Origin: Bin5 sp022827195 | GTDB lineage: Bacteria; Chloroflexota; Anaerolineae; Caldilineales; Caldilineaceae | DNA length: 64,000 nucleotides | Reading direction: 5' to 3' | NCBI GenBank assembly: GCA_965208275.1 | Contig: OZ242331.1 | Span: 310,001-374,000, forward strand | Shown here: positions 7,948 through 17,266 of the stretch, in pieces | Position numbering within the stretch: position 1 is the stretch's first letter | Layout: each line of letters starts with the position of its first letter | Position numbers and translations under genes: made by a program | The notes under the pieces: generated by a model | The model's input: only the letters and a program-made list of their open reading frames with translations | What the model was told of the DNA's origin: nothing | Database searches by the model: none

Positions 7948-8955
7948 CTAGTCTCGGGGCTTGAAGCGGGGGATCTGGTCTTCGACCCAGGCGCGGTTGG
8001 CGTCGATCGTGCGGCCGGCGTTGTGCGGCGTATGCACGACGTTGTCGCGGCCGAGCAGAGGGGAATCGAGCGGGACCGGTTCGACGTCGTAGACGTCGGC
8101 CGCGAGCGCAAGCTCATCATTGAGGACGCGACGGTAGAGCGCCTCCGTGTCGCAGACGGCCGCGCGCGTCGCCTGGACGACCAGGCTGCCGCGGGGCAAG
8201 GTGTCGATGATCTCGCGCGGAATGAGGCCGCGCGTGCTCTCGGTCAGCGGCACCATCGGCGCGAAGATCTGCGAGTCCTTGATGAGCTCCGAGAGGTGGA
8301 AGCAGCGGCGGGCGCGTGCCACCGCAAAGGAGGCGTCGGGTGCATAGGGGTCCCAGATCGCGACCTCTGCGCCCATCGCGGCGCAGAACGATGCGTAGCG
8401 GCCGCCGATGTTGCCGGCGCCGACGATTCGGACGCGTTTGCCCGCGATCGTGCCGTTGGTGAAGCGGCTATCGTCGCCGAACTGGGCGCCCCGCTGACCC
8501 GGGCGGCCGGTCTGCGGGTGGTAGTCCCAAGGCTCGTGGCTGCTCATCATGGCCGCGTAGGTCTGGGGAATGCGGCGCAGGGCGCAGATGGTCAGGCCCA
8601 GCGCAAACTCGGCGACCGACTGGCCCCAGTAAACGTCCTCGCGGTGGGGAATGAAGCTGACACCGCGCGCGGCCGCTTCGCCGATGCCGGCGGCCGGGAC
8701 CGTTCGCTGCGCGCTGTGGAAGCACTCTTCCAGCGCGCTGAAGGGCGCGAGGTCCTCGCTTTCGGCCGCGAGGCCGAGAAGAACCAGCCGCTGCACCGAG
8801 GCCGGGTCGGGCACGATCTGCGGTGCACGGGCTTCCGGTTCCCGCGTGCGGTAGAGTTCGCATCCGTGGGTCTGCCGCCAGCGTTCCTGCCAGTAGTCGG
8901 CGGCGAAGGGCCATATCGCGTCGAACCGTTCGTGGACACAGATTACAGACCGCAT
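7948..8955 (-). CDS. D-isomer-specific 2-hydroxyacid dehydrogenase family protein
   Basis: 335 residues. The NAD-binding glycine motif GAGNIGG is near residue 173. The catalytic set appears as Arg in QATRAAVCD, an acidic residue in DVYDVEP, and His in HTPHNAG near the C-terminus. The N-terminal domain is less typical of the family. It would interconvert a 2-hydroxy acid and a 2-oxo acid with NAD(P). The ribosome site is weak (GGAAC). First gene of a minus-strand set with PhyH and the epimerase. Confidence 0.85.
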   Translation of the reverse strand: MRSVICVHERFDAIWPFAADYWQERWRQTHGCELYRTREPEARAPQIVPDPASVQRLVLLGLAAESEDLAPFSALEECFHSAQRTVPAAGIGEAAARGVSFIPHREDVYWGQSVAEFALGLTICALRRIPQTYAAMMSSHEPWDYHPQTGRPGQRGAQFGDDSRFTNGTIAGKRVRIVGAGNIGGRYASFCAAMGAEVAIWDPYAPDASFAVARARRCFHLSELIKDSQIFAPMVPLTESTRGLIPREIIDTLPRGSLVVQATRAAVCDTEALYRRVLNDELALAADVYDVEPVPLDSPLLGRDNVVHTPHNAGRTIDANRAWVEDQIPRFKPRD

Positions 8956-9161
8956 TTGATTCAGTTCCGTGGCGGGCGCGGCAACAGCGGGATGAGTTGG
9001 TCTTCCGGCGCATGATATATGCTACCGCGCTCTGCGCGCAAAGTTTTGCAGGCCGTTGTGCATGGAGATTGGAGTGGACGTGAAGTGGCGCCGGCGCGCA
9101 GTTCCAGACCGTCAGAGAGGCGATTCGCAAGTTGGGGCTGTGCGCTCCAGACGGCAGGAGA

Positions 9162-10043
9162 CTAGCCCTTCACCGCGCCGAGCATGATGCCCTTGGTGAA
9201 GTAGCGCTGGAGGAAGGGATACACGAGGAGAACGGGGACGATGTTGATGACGATGACGGCCATCTGCGCCTGGATCCAGAAGCCCGCCGACTGGTACATG
9301 TCTGCAGGGCCGGCCTCGCCCTGGGGGAAGGTGGCCAGCATCACGACGTTGCGCAGGACGATGGTGAGCGGCCAGAACTCCTTGTCCTGCAGGTATAGGA
9401 GCGGGCTGAAGAAGTCGTTCCACGCGCGCACGCCGGCGAAGAGCCCGATCGTGGCCAGGATCGGCTTCGAGAGGGGCAGGACGATGCGGCTGAATACGGT
9501 CCAGTTGCTGGCGCCGTCGATGTAGGCCGACTCCTTCAACTCATCCGGAATGGAAGCGAAGCTTGTGCGCAGCAGAATGACGTACCAGAAGCTGAAGAGC
9601 TGCGGAATGATGATTGCCCAGCGCGTGTTGAGCAGGCCGGCCCAGCGCACGACCATGTACATGGGAATCATGCCCGCGCCGAAGAGCATCGTTATGAGCA
9701 GGAGAACGGTCAGAAAGTTGCGCCCGCGCAGTTTTCGCTCGGATAGCGCGTAGGCGAGCGGCGCGAGCAAGGCGAGTGTGAGGAGGGCGCGGCTGGCAGA
9801 GTAGAAGGCGCTGTTGAGGAATGCCCTGACCATCGGCTTCTGCGCGATGATGAACTGGTAGGAGCTGAACTCGAGCCCCACCGGCAGGAGGCGCACCTGG
9901 CCCTGTTCGAGCGCCAGCCAGTCGCTTATCGAGCTGGAAAGGATGAAGAGCAGGGGGTAGAGCCAGACAACCAGGGCAAGCGTGAGGGCTATGTAAACGC
10001 CCACGCTGAACGCCATCCCGCCGAATCCCATTTTGTATCTCAT
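9162..10043 (-). CDS. Carbohydrate ABC transporter permease, MalG/YtcP type
   Basis: 293-residue inner-membrane permease with six hydrophobic segments. The MalG-type EAA loop is visible as SAYIDGASNWTVFSRIVLPL around residue 200. It ends with Gly-Ala-Val-Lys-Gly, the usual end of such permeases. The open frame continues upstream across the neighbouring permease gene in another frame. The real start is ATG 10043 (MRYKMGFGG), behind a GAGAGG site and 26 bp after the previous stop. Third gene of the importer 13039-9162. Confidence 0.92.
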   Translation of the reverse strand: MRYKMGFGGMAFSVGVYIALTLALVVWLYPLLFILSSSISDWLALEQGQVRLLPVGLEFSSYQFIIAQKPMVRAFLNSAFYSASRALLTLALLAPLAYALSERKLRGRNFLTVLLLITMLFGAGMIPMYMVVRWAGLLNTRWAIIIPQLFSFWYVILLRTSFASIPDELKESAYIDGASNWTVFSRIVLPLSKPILATIGLFAGVRAWNDFFSPLLYLQDKEFWPLTIVLRNVVMLATFPQGEAGPADMYQSAGFWIQAQMAVIVINIVPVLLVYPFLQRYFTKGIMLGAVKG

Positions 10044-10069
10044 GCCGTTGCGCCTCTCGAAGCGACGAG

Positions 10070-11023
10070 TTACCAGATGGTGGCGGTGGAGTCGCTGCCC
10101 CTGCCGATTCTGCGCAGGATCGTGTTGGCGGACAGGACCATAATGGTGGCGGCGAGCGAGTCGATCAGGCCGACCGCAGTGGCGTAGCTGAAGTTGTAAC
10201 CCATGATGCCGCGGCGGTAAACATAGGTGGGCAGGACATCGGCAGTCTCGTAGGTGGCCGGGCTGTAGAGCAGGAAGACCCTCTCGAATCCGACCGATAC
10301 GATCATGCCCACCGAGAGGATGAAGAGGATCGTGATCGTGGGCATGATGCCCGGCAGCGTGATGTTCCAGATCCTCTGCCAGCGGTTGGCGCCGTCCATG
10401 ATGGCGGCCTCGTAGAGCACAGGGTCGATGGCAGTCAGCGCGGCCAGGTAGATGGTGGCGAAGTAGCCGGTGTACTGCCAGATGTCGGAGCCGATATACA
10501 TCGTCCTGAACCAGGCCGGGTCGGTCAGAAAGCCGACGTGCTCCTCGGTGATGGGAGCCAGGATGCGATTGACGATGCCGTCCGAGCGGAAGAGCATCCA
10601 CATGATGCTGACGACGGTGATGACTGCGATGAAGTAGGGGAAGAAGCTGACACTCTGGACCAGCCGCCTGAACCAGATTATCCTGATCTCGTTGAGCAGG
10701 AGGGCGAGAATAATCGGCATCGGGAAGCCCCATACCAGGTTGAAGGCCCCGAGCAGCAGCGTGTTGCGGATCAACCGGAAAAAATATGGATCGTTGTAGA
10801 AGTCGTCAAACCACCTGAAGCCGACCCAGGCGCTCTCGGCCAGACCCCTGACCAGATTGAAGTCCTTGAAGGCCATGGTCAGGCCGTACATCGGGCCGTA
10901 ACCGAAGAGGAGGAACCCGGCCAACCCGGGTAGGAGCATCAGGTAGAGGTCGTAGTCGCGCCAAATGTCGGCAAGGAGCTTGGATAGGCCCTTCTTTTTG
11001 GCCAGGGCGGCTTGTTGGCTCAT
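10070..11023 (-). CDS. Sugar ABC transporter permease, LplB type
   Basis: 317-residue MalF-like permease. A polar N-terminal tail leads into YDLYLMLLPGLAGFLLFGY, the first helix, followed by GPMYGLTMAFKDFN, typical of the LplB branch that partners long LplA-like binding proteins. The EAA loop is YEAAIMDGANRWQRIWNITL near residue 210. The start ATG 11023 has GAGAAAG upstream. It pairs with the permease at 9162 and the binding protein at 11219. LplABC-type systems are often linked to plant or algal polysaccharide fragments, but the substrate here is unproven. Confidence 0.92.
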   Translation of the reverse strand: MSQQAALAKKKGLSKLLADIWRDYDLYLMLLPGLAGFLLFGYGPMYGLTMAFKDFNLVRGLAESAWVGFRWFDDFYNDPYFFRLIRNTLLLGAFNLVWGFPMPIILALLLNEIRIIWFRRLVQSVSFFPYFIAVITVVSIMWMLFRSDGIVNRILAPITEEHVGFLTDPAWFRTMYIGSDIWQYTGYFATIYLAALTAIDPVLYEAAIMDGANRWQRIWNITLPGIMPTITILFILSVGMIVSVGFERVFLLYSPATYETADVLPTYVYRRGIMGYNFSYATAVGLIDSLAATIMVLSANTILRRIGRGSDSTATIW

Positions 11024-11167
11024 TGCTTTCTCGAAGAGGGAGGGCTGTCTACACGCCCGCGTGTAATGAAATTGAGTATGCCAACGGCGCCGATGGACAG
11101 GAGCGGTCTTCTGGCGCGACGACGGGCCTCTGCGCGCCCGGCATCGATCGAAGCGCCGGAACGGATG

Positions 11168-11197
11168 TGGCCGGCGGCAGCCGCAAGCCGCCAGCCA
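11168..11197 (-). promoter_or_regulatory. Intercistronic hairpin after the LplA-like gene
   Basis: On the minus-strand RNA, TGGC, a G-U wobble and GGCGGC pair with GCCGCC and GCCA to give an 11-bp stem around an 8-nt loop (11179-11186). It begins 21 nt after the binding-protein stop. No U-run follows. Confidence 0.55.
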
Positions 11198-11215
11198 CTA
11201 TCCACTATCCACTGA
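11195..11215. repeat. Short heptamer array, three units
   Basis: CCACTAT, CCACTAT, CCACTGA in direct series, just downstream of the binding-protein stop and overlapping the foot of the hairpin. Same CCACTNN unit as the arrays at 5497 and 43649. Confidence 0.6.
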
Positions 11216-11218
11216 CAA

Positions 11219-13039
11219 CTACTTCGCCTTGTACCGCTCCAGCGAGATGTTGAATAGCTCGATGATTCTGGGGATGTCGAACTTTTCCATCTCGGACTGG
11301 AAGGCGTCCCACTCGCTGAACGAGCGCCTTCCGGTAATGAAGGCGATCGTCTGCTCGTCGATGTAGGTCTCGAGCGGCAGGAGCTTCTGCTGCAGCTCCT
11401 GGACCTCGCTGCGCGTGAAGCCGAGGATCGGCGGCGCCGGTTGGACTGCGCCTTCGGCCTGCGACACGACGTTGAAGGTGTCGTAGTGGGTCCAGTCGAG
11501 CTCGAGGTTGCCTTCGCCGGAGTGGACAATCGGCTTGCGGAACTCTGTCCAACCCTCGGGAGTCTGCGTCCATTCGCCCATCGACAGCAGGTTACCGTTG
11601 GCGTCGTGGAAGCCTGCGCCGGTCAGGGGCTGGCGGCCGTGCATGTAGACGCCCATGATCTCGTGTTTCATAATCTCGAGGTAGGCGCCGATGCCGCTGT
11701 TGGGGCGGTTATAGAGCTCGGTGTCGTAGTCGGCGTACCAGACGCCCATGTGGCCCCACCAGCCGTCGCCCCAGCCGGGGAAGTCGGCCTCGCTCCAGCG
11801 GGTAATCTTGTCCAGCGGGGGATTGCCGCGGAACCAGTTGATGTTCTCCTGGCCGAAGGAGGACTTGAACGCGCCCTCGGGGCTGTAACCGCGGTCGATA
11901 AGCGACAGGATCCTGTCCTGGTTCTTGGCCTCGGCGTTGACGATCCAGGACTTCCAGACGGCTTGGACCGGGTTGCCCATCACGTAGTAGCCCTGTGAGC
12001 CGTCAGGGTGTGAGGGCGGCGGAACGGGATGGAACAGCCCTCTCGCGCCGTGCGACATCGTCTCGCTGGGCGTAATCGTCGAGATGCCGATTTTGCGCGG
12101 GCGGTTGTGCGCCAGCTCAAGGTACTTCTTCTTGTCCTTGCCCATCAGGACCCACTCGGGGAAGAACATGTCTTCCGACGAGAGCATCGCCAGGTATTCG
12201 ACCATGCGCTGGTACTCAGGCATGCCGGGACCGAAGACATACTGCTCTTCGTCGTAGTTAAAGAATGGGCGGTGGCTGGTGCGGAAGATCGAGCCCCAGA
12301 CCGCGAGAGTGCTGTCGGTCGGGCTGCCGAGAACAGGCTCAGCGCTGAAGGACCACTGCGGACAGTAGACGAAGCCGCCCTGGCCTTCGGGGCCATCATC
12401 GCCCAACCCTTTGACTGCGCGGAACATCTCGGTGAAGTCGTCGAGCGTCTGGATGTCGGCCGGGTTCACACCGATGGCTGCTGCATAGTCGGCGTCGAGT
12501 GTGAAGTACATCCAGGGCGCCAGCCGGGCGGAGGGACTGATGTAGGGGAACATGTAGACTTTCCCGTCCTCGTCGCTGACCATCGCCTTCCCCATGGCCG
12601 GGTATTGGTCCATCAGCGCTGCAACGCTCGGCATCGTCTCCCTGATGTGGTCGACCTCGAAGCCGGCGAAAACGCCTTCAGGTCCATACTGGTCGACGAG
12701 CATCTTGTCGAGCGTTTCGGCCATATCGGGCATGTCGCCGGAGAGGACGATCGTCGCCAGTTTGGTGTTGTACTCCGGCTTGAGTGAAACGGAGGGGTTG
12801 ATCTTGACGTTGGTGCCCTCCGTCCAGGCCTTGATCCAGGGCGTCTCGGAGTTGTGATCGGCGTCCCACCACATCGAGTAGAGGAATGAGACCTCTACTT
12901 CGCTCGGGCCCGCGGCGGGCGCGGCCATATCGCCGGGTGCGGCCGCCTGCGGGACACAGGCTGCGGCAGCCAGTCCGGCCGCGCTTGCCGTCGAAATGCG
13001 CAGAAAATCACGTCGGTTCATCCGTGTTCTCGCTGACAT
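11219..13039 (-). CDS. Extracellular solute-binding lipoprotein, LplA-like (family 1)
   Basis: 606-residue binding protein of the importer with permeases at 10070 and 9162. The N-terminus carries a twin-arginine motif (NRRDFLRIS) and a lipobox ending at Cys28, so export is probably by Tat. The length fits the LplA/YtcQ branch (500-600 residues) rather than MalE (about 400). The mature part opens with VEVSFLYSMWWDADHN. Start ATG 13039 has AGGAGAGG upstream. The leader at about 13080-13110 contains an imperfect GC-rich stem-loop. Oligosaccharide binding is likely; the exact ligand is unknown. Confidence 0.92.
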   Translation of the reverse strand: MSARTRMNRRDFLRISTASAAGLAAAACVPQAAAPGDMAAPAAGPSEVEVSFLYSMWWDADHNSETPWIKAWTEGTNVKINPSVSLKPEYNTKLATIVLSGDMPDMAETLDKMLVDQYGPEGVFAGFEVDHIRETMPSVAALMDQYPAMGKAMVSDEDGKVYMFPYISPSARLAPWMYFTLDADYAAAIGVNPADIQTLDDFTEMFRAVKGLGDDGPEGQGGFVYCPQWSFSAEPVLGSPTDSTLAVWGSIFRTSHRPFFNYDEEQYVFGPGMPEYQRMVEYLAMLSSEDMFFPEWVLMGKDKKKYLELAHNRPRKIGISTITPSETMSHGARGLFHPVPPPSHPDGSQGYYVMGNPVQAVWKSWIVNAEAKNQDRILSLIDRGYSPEGAFKSSFGQENINWFRGNPPLDKITRWSEADFPGWGDGWWGHMGVWYADYDTELYNRPNSGIGAYLEIMKHEIMGVYMHGRQPLTGAGFHDANGNLLSMGEWTQTPEGWTEFRKPIVHSGEGNLELDWTHYDTFNVVSQAEGAVQPAPPILGFTRSEVQELQQKLLPLETYIDEQTIAFITGRRSFSEWDAFQSEMEKFDIPRIIELFNISLERYKAK

Positions 13040-13258
13040 AGATCCTCTCCTGTTTGACTCTGCGGTTCTAAAATGGCTCCCGGTCCAGCCGCACGAGGCG
13101 GCCGGCCAACCGGGACTACAGACTACGTCCGCTTACGCAAAAGAAGCTGCGTTGCCAGAAACGCTGGTTCTGCGCCAAGCGCCTCCTTTCGTCCCTTGCG
13201 GGGCAGTTTCGTTTGGGCCGACGGTCGACCCTGATCCTGCGGCCGAAAGCCGCGAAAG

Positions 13259-14416
13259 CTATGATGCCGTAACCGTGCGCACAAGGAGCGATTTGCGTTT
13301 CCGCCCCTGCGCGTCGGGGTAGTTGAAGTCCGAGTAGGCGAGCAGCGCCGTCCGCTCGTCCAGCGCCAGCAGACGAGAGTAGGAGCAGGTGTCGGCGCGC
13401 TGCTCCAGCGGCTCGACCACTGTCACGCGCGGCTCCCACTCAAGGCCGGAGGGGTCCGCGGTCGCTCGGACGAAGAGTCCGGGGCGGCCGTATGAGGCCA
13501 GTGTCACGCCGTTGTCGAGGGTCAACATGCGTGGCAGGACGCCGCGGTCGTCGAAGACGCGGGGACTGCTCCAGGTTCTGCCCCCGTCCTCCGAGCGGCA
13601 CCAGTAGGAAGGGCCGACGCCCGATATGTGGTCATGGGTACGGATGAGGCAGAGCACCGAGCCGTCGGGCATGAAGTTGACGTCCGGTTCGGTGAAGCCG
13701 TTGCGGCGGTGCGCGTTCGGGTCGGCCTCGCTGTCCCCCTGGTAGAGAATTTCGCTGAGCACGTCCCAGTTGTAACCGGCATCGACCGAGCGCAGAATTA
13801 GAACGTTACTGGCAGGCTGGACCTTGCCGTCGACGATGCGCCTGAAGTGGATTACGTCCCAAATCGAGCCGTCGGGCGCAATCTGCGCGTGGCCGTGAGC
13901 GAAGGAGGGCCAGAAAGGGTAGACCCCCTCGCGCACGATGCGGATCTCGCCGGGGATGCGCACGGTCGCGGTCTCCTCTACCCATTCGGTCTCCCCGCTG
14001 CGCAGGCGCAGGAAGCGCCAGCCCGAAAGCTCCGCCGGCAGATCGGCCGCGCGATACACGAAAAACGGCTGGCCGAGCAGCGCGTCCTCCTCGACGAACG
14101 GTTCGGGCAGCTCCACCTCTTCACGCCTGAGCGATGGGACCTGAAACGGTATGAGGCGGTCGCCGTTGGCCAGGAGCAGCCCGCCGCGCGTGTCCTCTTC
14201 CGCCGCCGGCTGCCACGTAAGCCCTTCATCAGCGGAGAGGAAATGCTTGGCGGGTAGTCCATAGGAGGTCGCCGAATCTGCCTCGACGTTGAATTTGAGG
14301 TGGATGCGGCCGTCCGGGAGGCGTTCGAGATGGGGGAACTGCCACGGGCCCCACCGTGTCAGACCCAAAGGGCCCTGGTCGATCAGGACCGGTTCACCCA
14401 GCGTAATCTGCGGCAT
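13259..14416 (-). CDS. BNR/Asp-box (sialidase-like) protein
   Basis: 385 residues from ATG 14416, chosen because GGAGGTGAAG precedes it; an upstream TTG adds nine residues. Three Asp-boxes are visible in the form S-x-D-x-G-x-x-W: SADEGLTW, SVDAGYNW and SEDGGRTW. They mark a six-bladed sialidase-type propeller. There is no signal peptide, so it should act in the cytosol, unlike classic secreted sialidases. It is the last gene of the family-5 importer cluster. Exo-acting glycosidase on an imported glycoside is plausible, but the arginine triad was not confirmed, so specificity stays open. Confidence 0.85.
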   Translation of the reverse strand: MPQITLGEPVLIDQGPLGLTRWGPWQFPHLERLPDGRIHLKFNVEADSATSYGLPAKHFLSADEGLTWQPAAEEDTRGGLLLANGDRLIPFQVPSLRREEVELPEPFVEEDALLGQPFFVYRAADLPAELSGWRFLRLRSGETEWVEETATVRIPGEIRIVREGVYPFWPSFAHGHAQIAPDGSIWDVIHFRRIVDGKVQPASNVLILRSVDAGYNWDVLSEILYQGDSEADPNAHRRNGFTEPDVNFMPDGSVLCLIRTHDHISGVGPSYWCRSEDGGRTWSSPRVFDDRGVLPRMLTLDNGVTLASYGRPGLFVRATADPSGLEWEPRVTVVEPLEQRADTCSYSRLLALDERTALLAYSDFNYPDAQGRKRKSLLVRTVTAS

Positions 14417-14478
14417 GGGAATCTTCACCTCCGGCGGCGCCAAGGGCCGCGCACTGCTAATGTGAAATGTAAGCGCTT

Positions 14479-16227
14479 CTATACCAGCCCAAGCTCCTGC
14501 GAGCGATCCCGTACCGCCTCGGTCAGCCCCGGCAGGAACTCGAGCCTGCCGCCGGCGTCCGTCGCCATGCGGTCATACATCGCGGCCGATTCGTACATCG
14601 TGTATCCGGCAAACTGGTTGCTGCGATAGGCGATTTCGATCTGGTCGGCCAGGCGGTCGCCGTCCTGGCGCGATATCCCCACCGGCAGGCTCAGGTGGCC
14701 GGGCACGCCGTGCGCGTTGATCTCGTCCAGCGTTTCCCGTATAAACTCGTCGGCGAGGATGCGTTCGGGCTGCCACTGGCGGCCGAAGAGCGTTACCTCG
14801 TCGACCAGCCCGTTCTCTAGCCAGCCGCGCCAGTGGAAGTTGATATGCCCCGGCCGCGAACGGGTGCGAGACGGCGCCGCGTCGGGGCGGAAGGACTCGA
14901 TCTCGACGTGGTGGTGAAACGCCAGCCCGGCCGCGGTGAGGCGCTCGCGCGCGGCGCGCACGAACCGGTCGTAGAGGTCCCCGCGCAAGTCTGCCAGCAG
15001 CTGCGGGTCGTACGGCTCCACGTCCGGGTTGACGCCGTAGCGACGCTCGTATTCCTCACAGACCGGCCGGTTGAAGCCGTAAATCTCGGGCGAATCGGTC
15101 CACGAGCTGTGGCACGAGATGCGAATGTCGACGCCGTCCACACCGGCCGCGATGCAGTCGCTGACCCACTCCATCCAGTAGGCGCGCACGTCCGCTTCAC
15201 CCTCGCACAACGAGCCTGAAAGGTGGCGGTTGCGACCCTTGGCAAAGGCAACGACGCCGTCGGGCGCGTCGTCGGCTCGGCTGAGCCAGTTTTCAAAAGC
15301 GGCCTCACTGTTCGAGACGTCGAGGCGAATGGTTGCCGAGCCGAGCCCGGTGTCGTATTCGAGATCGCCGCTGCGGAAATCACGATTGATCCGCCAGATC
15401 GCCTTGTGGCTGGCGACGACGATCGGCAGCGGTTCGTCGTCGGGACCGAAGGCGCGTACCATCTCGACCGGGGTGTTGGCAAAGGTACCGTCGCGGTCCT
15501 GGAAGTTGGTCGTTACGGCGATGAACGGGTCCAGCAGATTGAGGCCGCTGATGTCGAGCACGCGCACCTCGTCGCCCGCGCTCGTGACCGGGTTGCCGTC
15601 GATTTCGACGACGTCGTGAGGGCAGGTGTCTGCGCCTTCACTGAGATTGAAGTCCAGGTCCCGTTTGCGGTAGCCGTCATTGTTGTCGCTGGTCCAGATC
15701 TCCAGGTTTTCCTTCTTGATTCTGACCGAGGCCATGTCCTTTTGGCGCAGCTGGATGCGGGTGACCGGCACGTTTTCGAGACCCACGGGAAGGTCGGCCT
15801 GACGGACGCGCACCCGCATCTCCGGTCGTGCGAGCGTCCAGGACTCCACTCTGTAGATGCCCCCGATGCCGGGCAACCCGGTCCAGCCGTTCTCCAACAT
15901 GACCGACCGCGGGGTGGCGTGGCTGGGACCGTTCTCATATGGCTTGAGCACGCCGATAAACTCCATGCCGCGTTCGTGCGCCATACGGCAGCCCGCCGCC
16001 ATCGGATCGCCGAGATTGTCGAGCGTGCCGCTCGTTCCTCCGTCCGGCCTGTGCGCAATGAACCACGGCCAGTGACCCGGGCCGTAGTAGTTCCAGTAGA
16101 CACGGCGTACGCCCATCCAGTGCAGCCGGTCTATCAGCTGCGCGAGCAGGTCCTCAGTGAATGTGATTTCACTGCAGTCGTCGGGAAAGTCGACGAGCGT
16201 TGAGAGGAGAAATGGACGGTCGCTCAT
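14479..16227 (-). CDS. Putative TIM-barrel glycoside hydrolase-like protein
   Basis: 582 residues without signal peptide. The N-terminus (FTEDLLAQLIDRLHWMGVRRVYWNYYGPG) looks like the first strand and helix of a (beta/alpha)8 barrel. A later segment contains GVDGVDIRISCHSSWTD and, further on, EIYGFNRPVCEEYERRYG. Such patterns occur in glycoside-hydrolase-like proteins of the GHL10/family-10-like type. I cannot name the family with certainty or point to the catalytic acids. It is encoded between a DppC permease and a BNR protein, so cytosolic breakdown of an imported glycan is the natural guess. Start ATG 16227 follows GGAGAG. Confidence 0.7.
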   Translation of the reverse strand: MSDRPFLLSTLVDFPDDCSEITFTEDLLAQLIDRLHWMGVRRVYWNYYGPGHWPWFIAHRPDGGTSGTLDNLGDPMAAGCRMAHERGMEFIGVLKPYENGPSHATPRSVMLENGWTGLPGIGGIYRVESWTLARPEMRVRVRQADLPVGLENVPVTRIQLRQKDMASVRIKKENLEIWTSDNNDGYRKRDLDFNLSEGADTCPHDVVEIDGNPVTSAGDEVRVLDISGLNLLDPFIAVTTNFQDRDGTFANTPVEMVRAFGPDDEPLPIVVASHKAIWRINRDFRSGDLEYDTGLGSATIRLDVSNSEAAFENWLSRADDAPDGVVAFAKGRNRHLSGSLCEGEADVRAYWMEWVSDCIAAGVDGVDIRISCHSSWTDSPEIYGFNRPVCEEYERRYGVNPDVEPYDPQLLADLRGDLYDRFVRAARERLTAAGLAFHHHVEIESFRPDAAPSRTRSRPGHINFHWRGWLENGLVDEVTLFGRQWQPERILADEFIRETLDEINAHGVPGHLSLPVGISRQDGDRLADQIEIAYRSNQFAGYTMYESAAMYDRMATDAGGRLEFLPGLTEAVRDRSQELGLV

Positions 16228-16343
16228 GGTGGGAATCTCTCCGGTTCAGTTCTTGTTTTCGGCAATGGAGCGAGGCTCTCTTTGATACCGTGCTGCCGTT
16301 GGTCGCAACGGTCTTGCACTGTGCCAACCTTCTTGCCCTGCGG

Positions 16344-17249
16344 TCAGTCGAGCGTCATGCGGGGGTCGAAAGCGTCGCGCAGGCCGTCGCCAACGAAATT
16401 GATCGCCAGCACGGTAAACAGGATCGCGATACCGGGCGGCAGCCACATCCACCAGAAACGTTCGAGAATGTAGATCGACTGTGCCCCGGTGAGCATGTTG
16501 CCCCAGGACGGCGTCGGCGGCAGCACGCCCAGCCCGAGGAAGGAGAGGCCGGCCTCGGTCAGGATGGCCGAGGCGACGCCGAAGGTCGCGGCCACCAGCA
16601 GCGGGGCCAGCACGTGCGGCAGGATGTGGCGGAACATAATACGCTGGTCTTCCACACCCAGGCAGCGCGCCGCCATGACAAAGTCCCACTCGCGCACCGA
16701 CAGGATCTGGCCGCGCACGAGGCGCGCCGAACTGGGCCATCCCAACAGACCGATGACCGCCATAACGTTCCAGATGTTCGGTCCAAGCACAGCCACCACG
16801 GTCATGATCAGGATGAGACCGGGAAAGACCATCATGACGTCGGTGAAACGCATGATGATCATGTCGACCGTGCCGCCGTAGTAGCCCGACAGCGTTCCTA
16901 ATATGAGTGCGATGAGAACTGAGATCGAGACGGCGACAATGCCGACCGAAAGTGAGACTCGTCCGCCGTACAGGAGGCGCGCCCAGATGTCGCGCGCCGC
17001 CCCGTCCAACCCCAGGAGGTGCTCAGTTGTCGGCGCGTCGCGTGCCCGGCCCTCCTGCATGTCGGTCGGCGAATGGGGCGTTATCACGGGCGCCAGGGCA
17101 GCCAACGAGACGACGAGCAGGATGAAGGCCGCGCCGGCCAGGGCCATCTTGTGGCGGCGGAATCGCCGCCACGTGCGCGCGCGCGGGGTGGCGGTTGAGC
17201 TTCTGTGCTCTTCGAATAGATTGTCGGTAGCCGCCGCTTCTTTCGCCAT
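16344..17249 (-). CDS. ABC transporter permease, DppC/OppC type
   Basis: 301 residues. A polar N-terminal tail with TWRRFRRHKMALAGAAFI matches the OppC_N region, followed by the long loop with TEHLLGLDGAARDIWARL. The ATPase-contact loop is AARCLGVEDQRIMFRHILPH. The true start is ATG 17249 (MAKEAAATDN) behind GAGGGAGAG, 17 bp after the DppB stop; the open frame upstream belongs to a shadow of that gene. Its partners are DppB at 17267 and the binding protein at 18333. The usual DppD/DppF ATPase genes are missing here: the next gene is the putative glycosidase. Confidence 0.93.
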   Translation of the reverse strand: MAKEAAATDNLFEEHRSSTATPRARTWRRFRRHKMALAGAAFILLVVSLAALAPVITPHSPTDMQEGRARDAPTTEHLLGLDGAARDIWARLLYGGRVSLSVGIVAVSISVLIALILGTLSGYYGGTVDMIIMRFTDVMMVFPGLILIMTVVAVLGPNIWNVMAVIGLLGWPSSARLVRGQILSVREWDFVMAARCLGVEDQRIMFRHILPHVLAPLLVAATFGVASAILTEAGLSFLGLGVLPPTPSWGNMLTGAQSIYILERFWWMWLPPGIAILFTVLAINFVGDGLRDAFDPRMTLD

Positions 17250-17266
17250 CGACGGGCGCTCTCCCT

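Noticed and set aside
6985..9015. 676-codon open frame on the plus strand
   Set aside because: It is antisense to the PhyH and 2-hydroxyacid dehydrogenase genes, which have clear motifs. Long antisense frames are expected at this GC content.
9162..10733. 523-residue reading of the MalG-type permease
   Set aside because: The first 230 codons overlap the LplB-type permease in another frame; the conserved protein starts at ATG 10043.
15223..16203. 326-codon plus-strand frame
   Set aside because: Antisense to the TIM-barrel gene at 14479 and without recognisable motifs.
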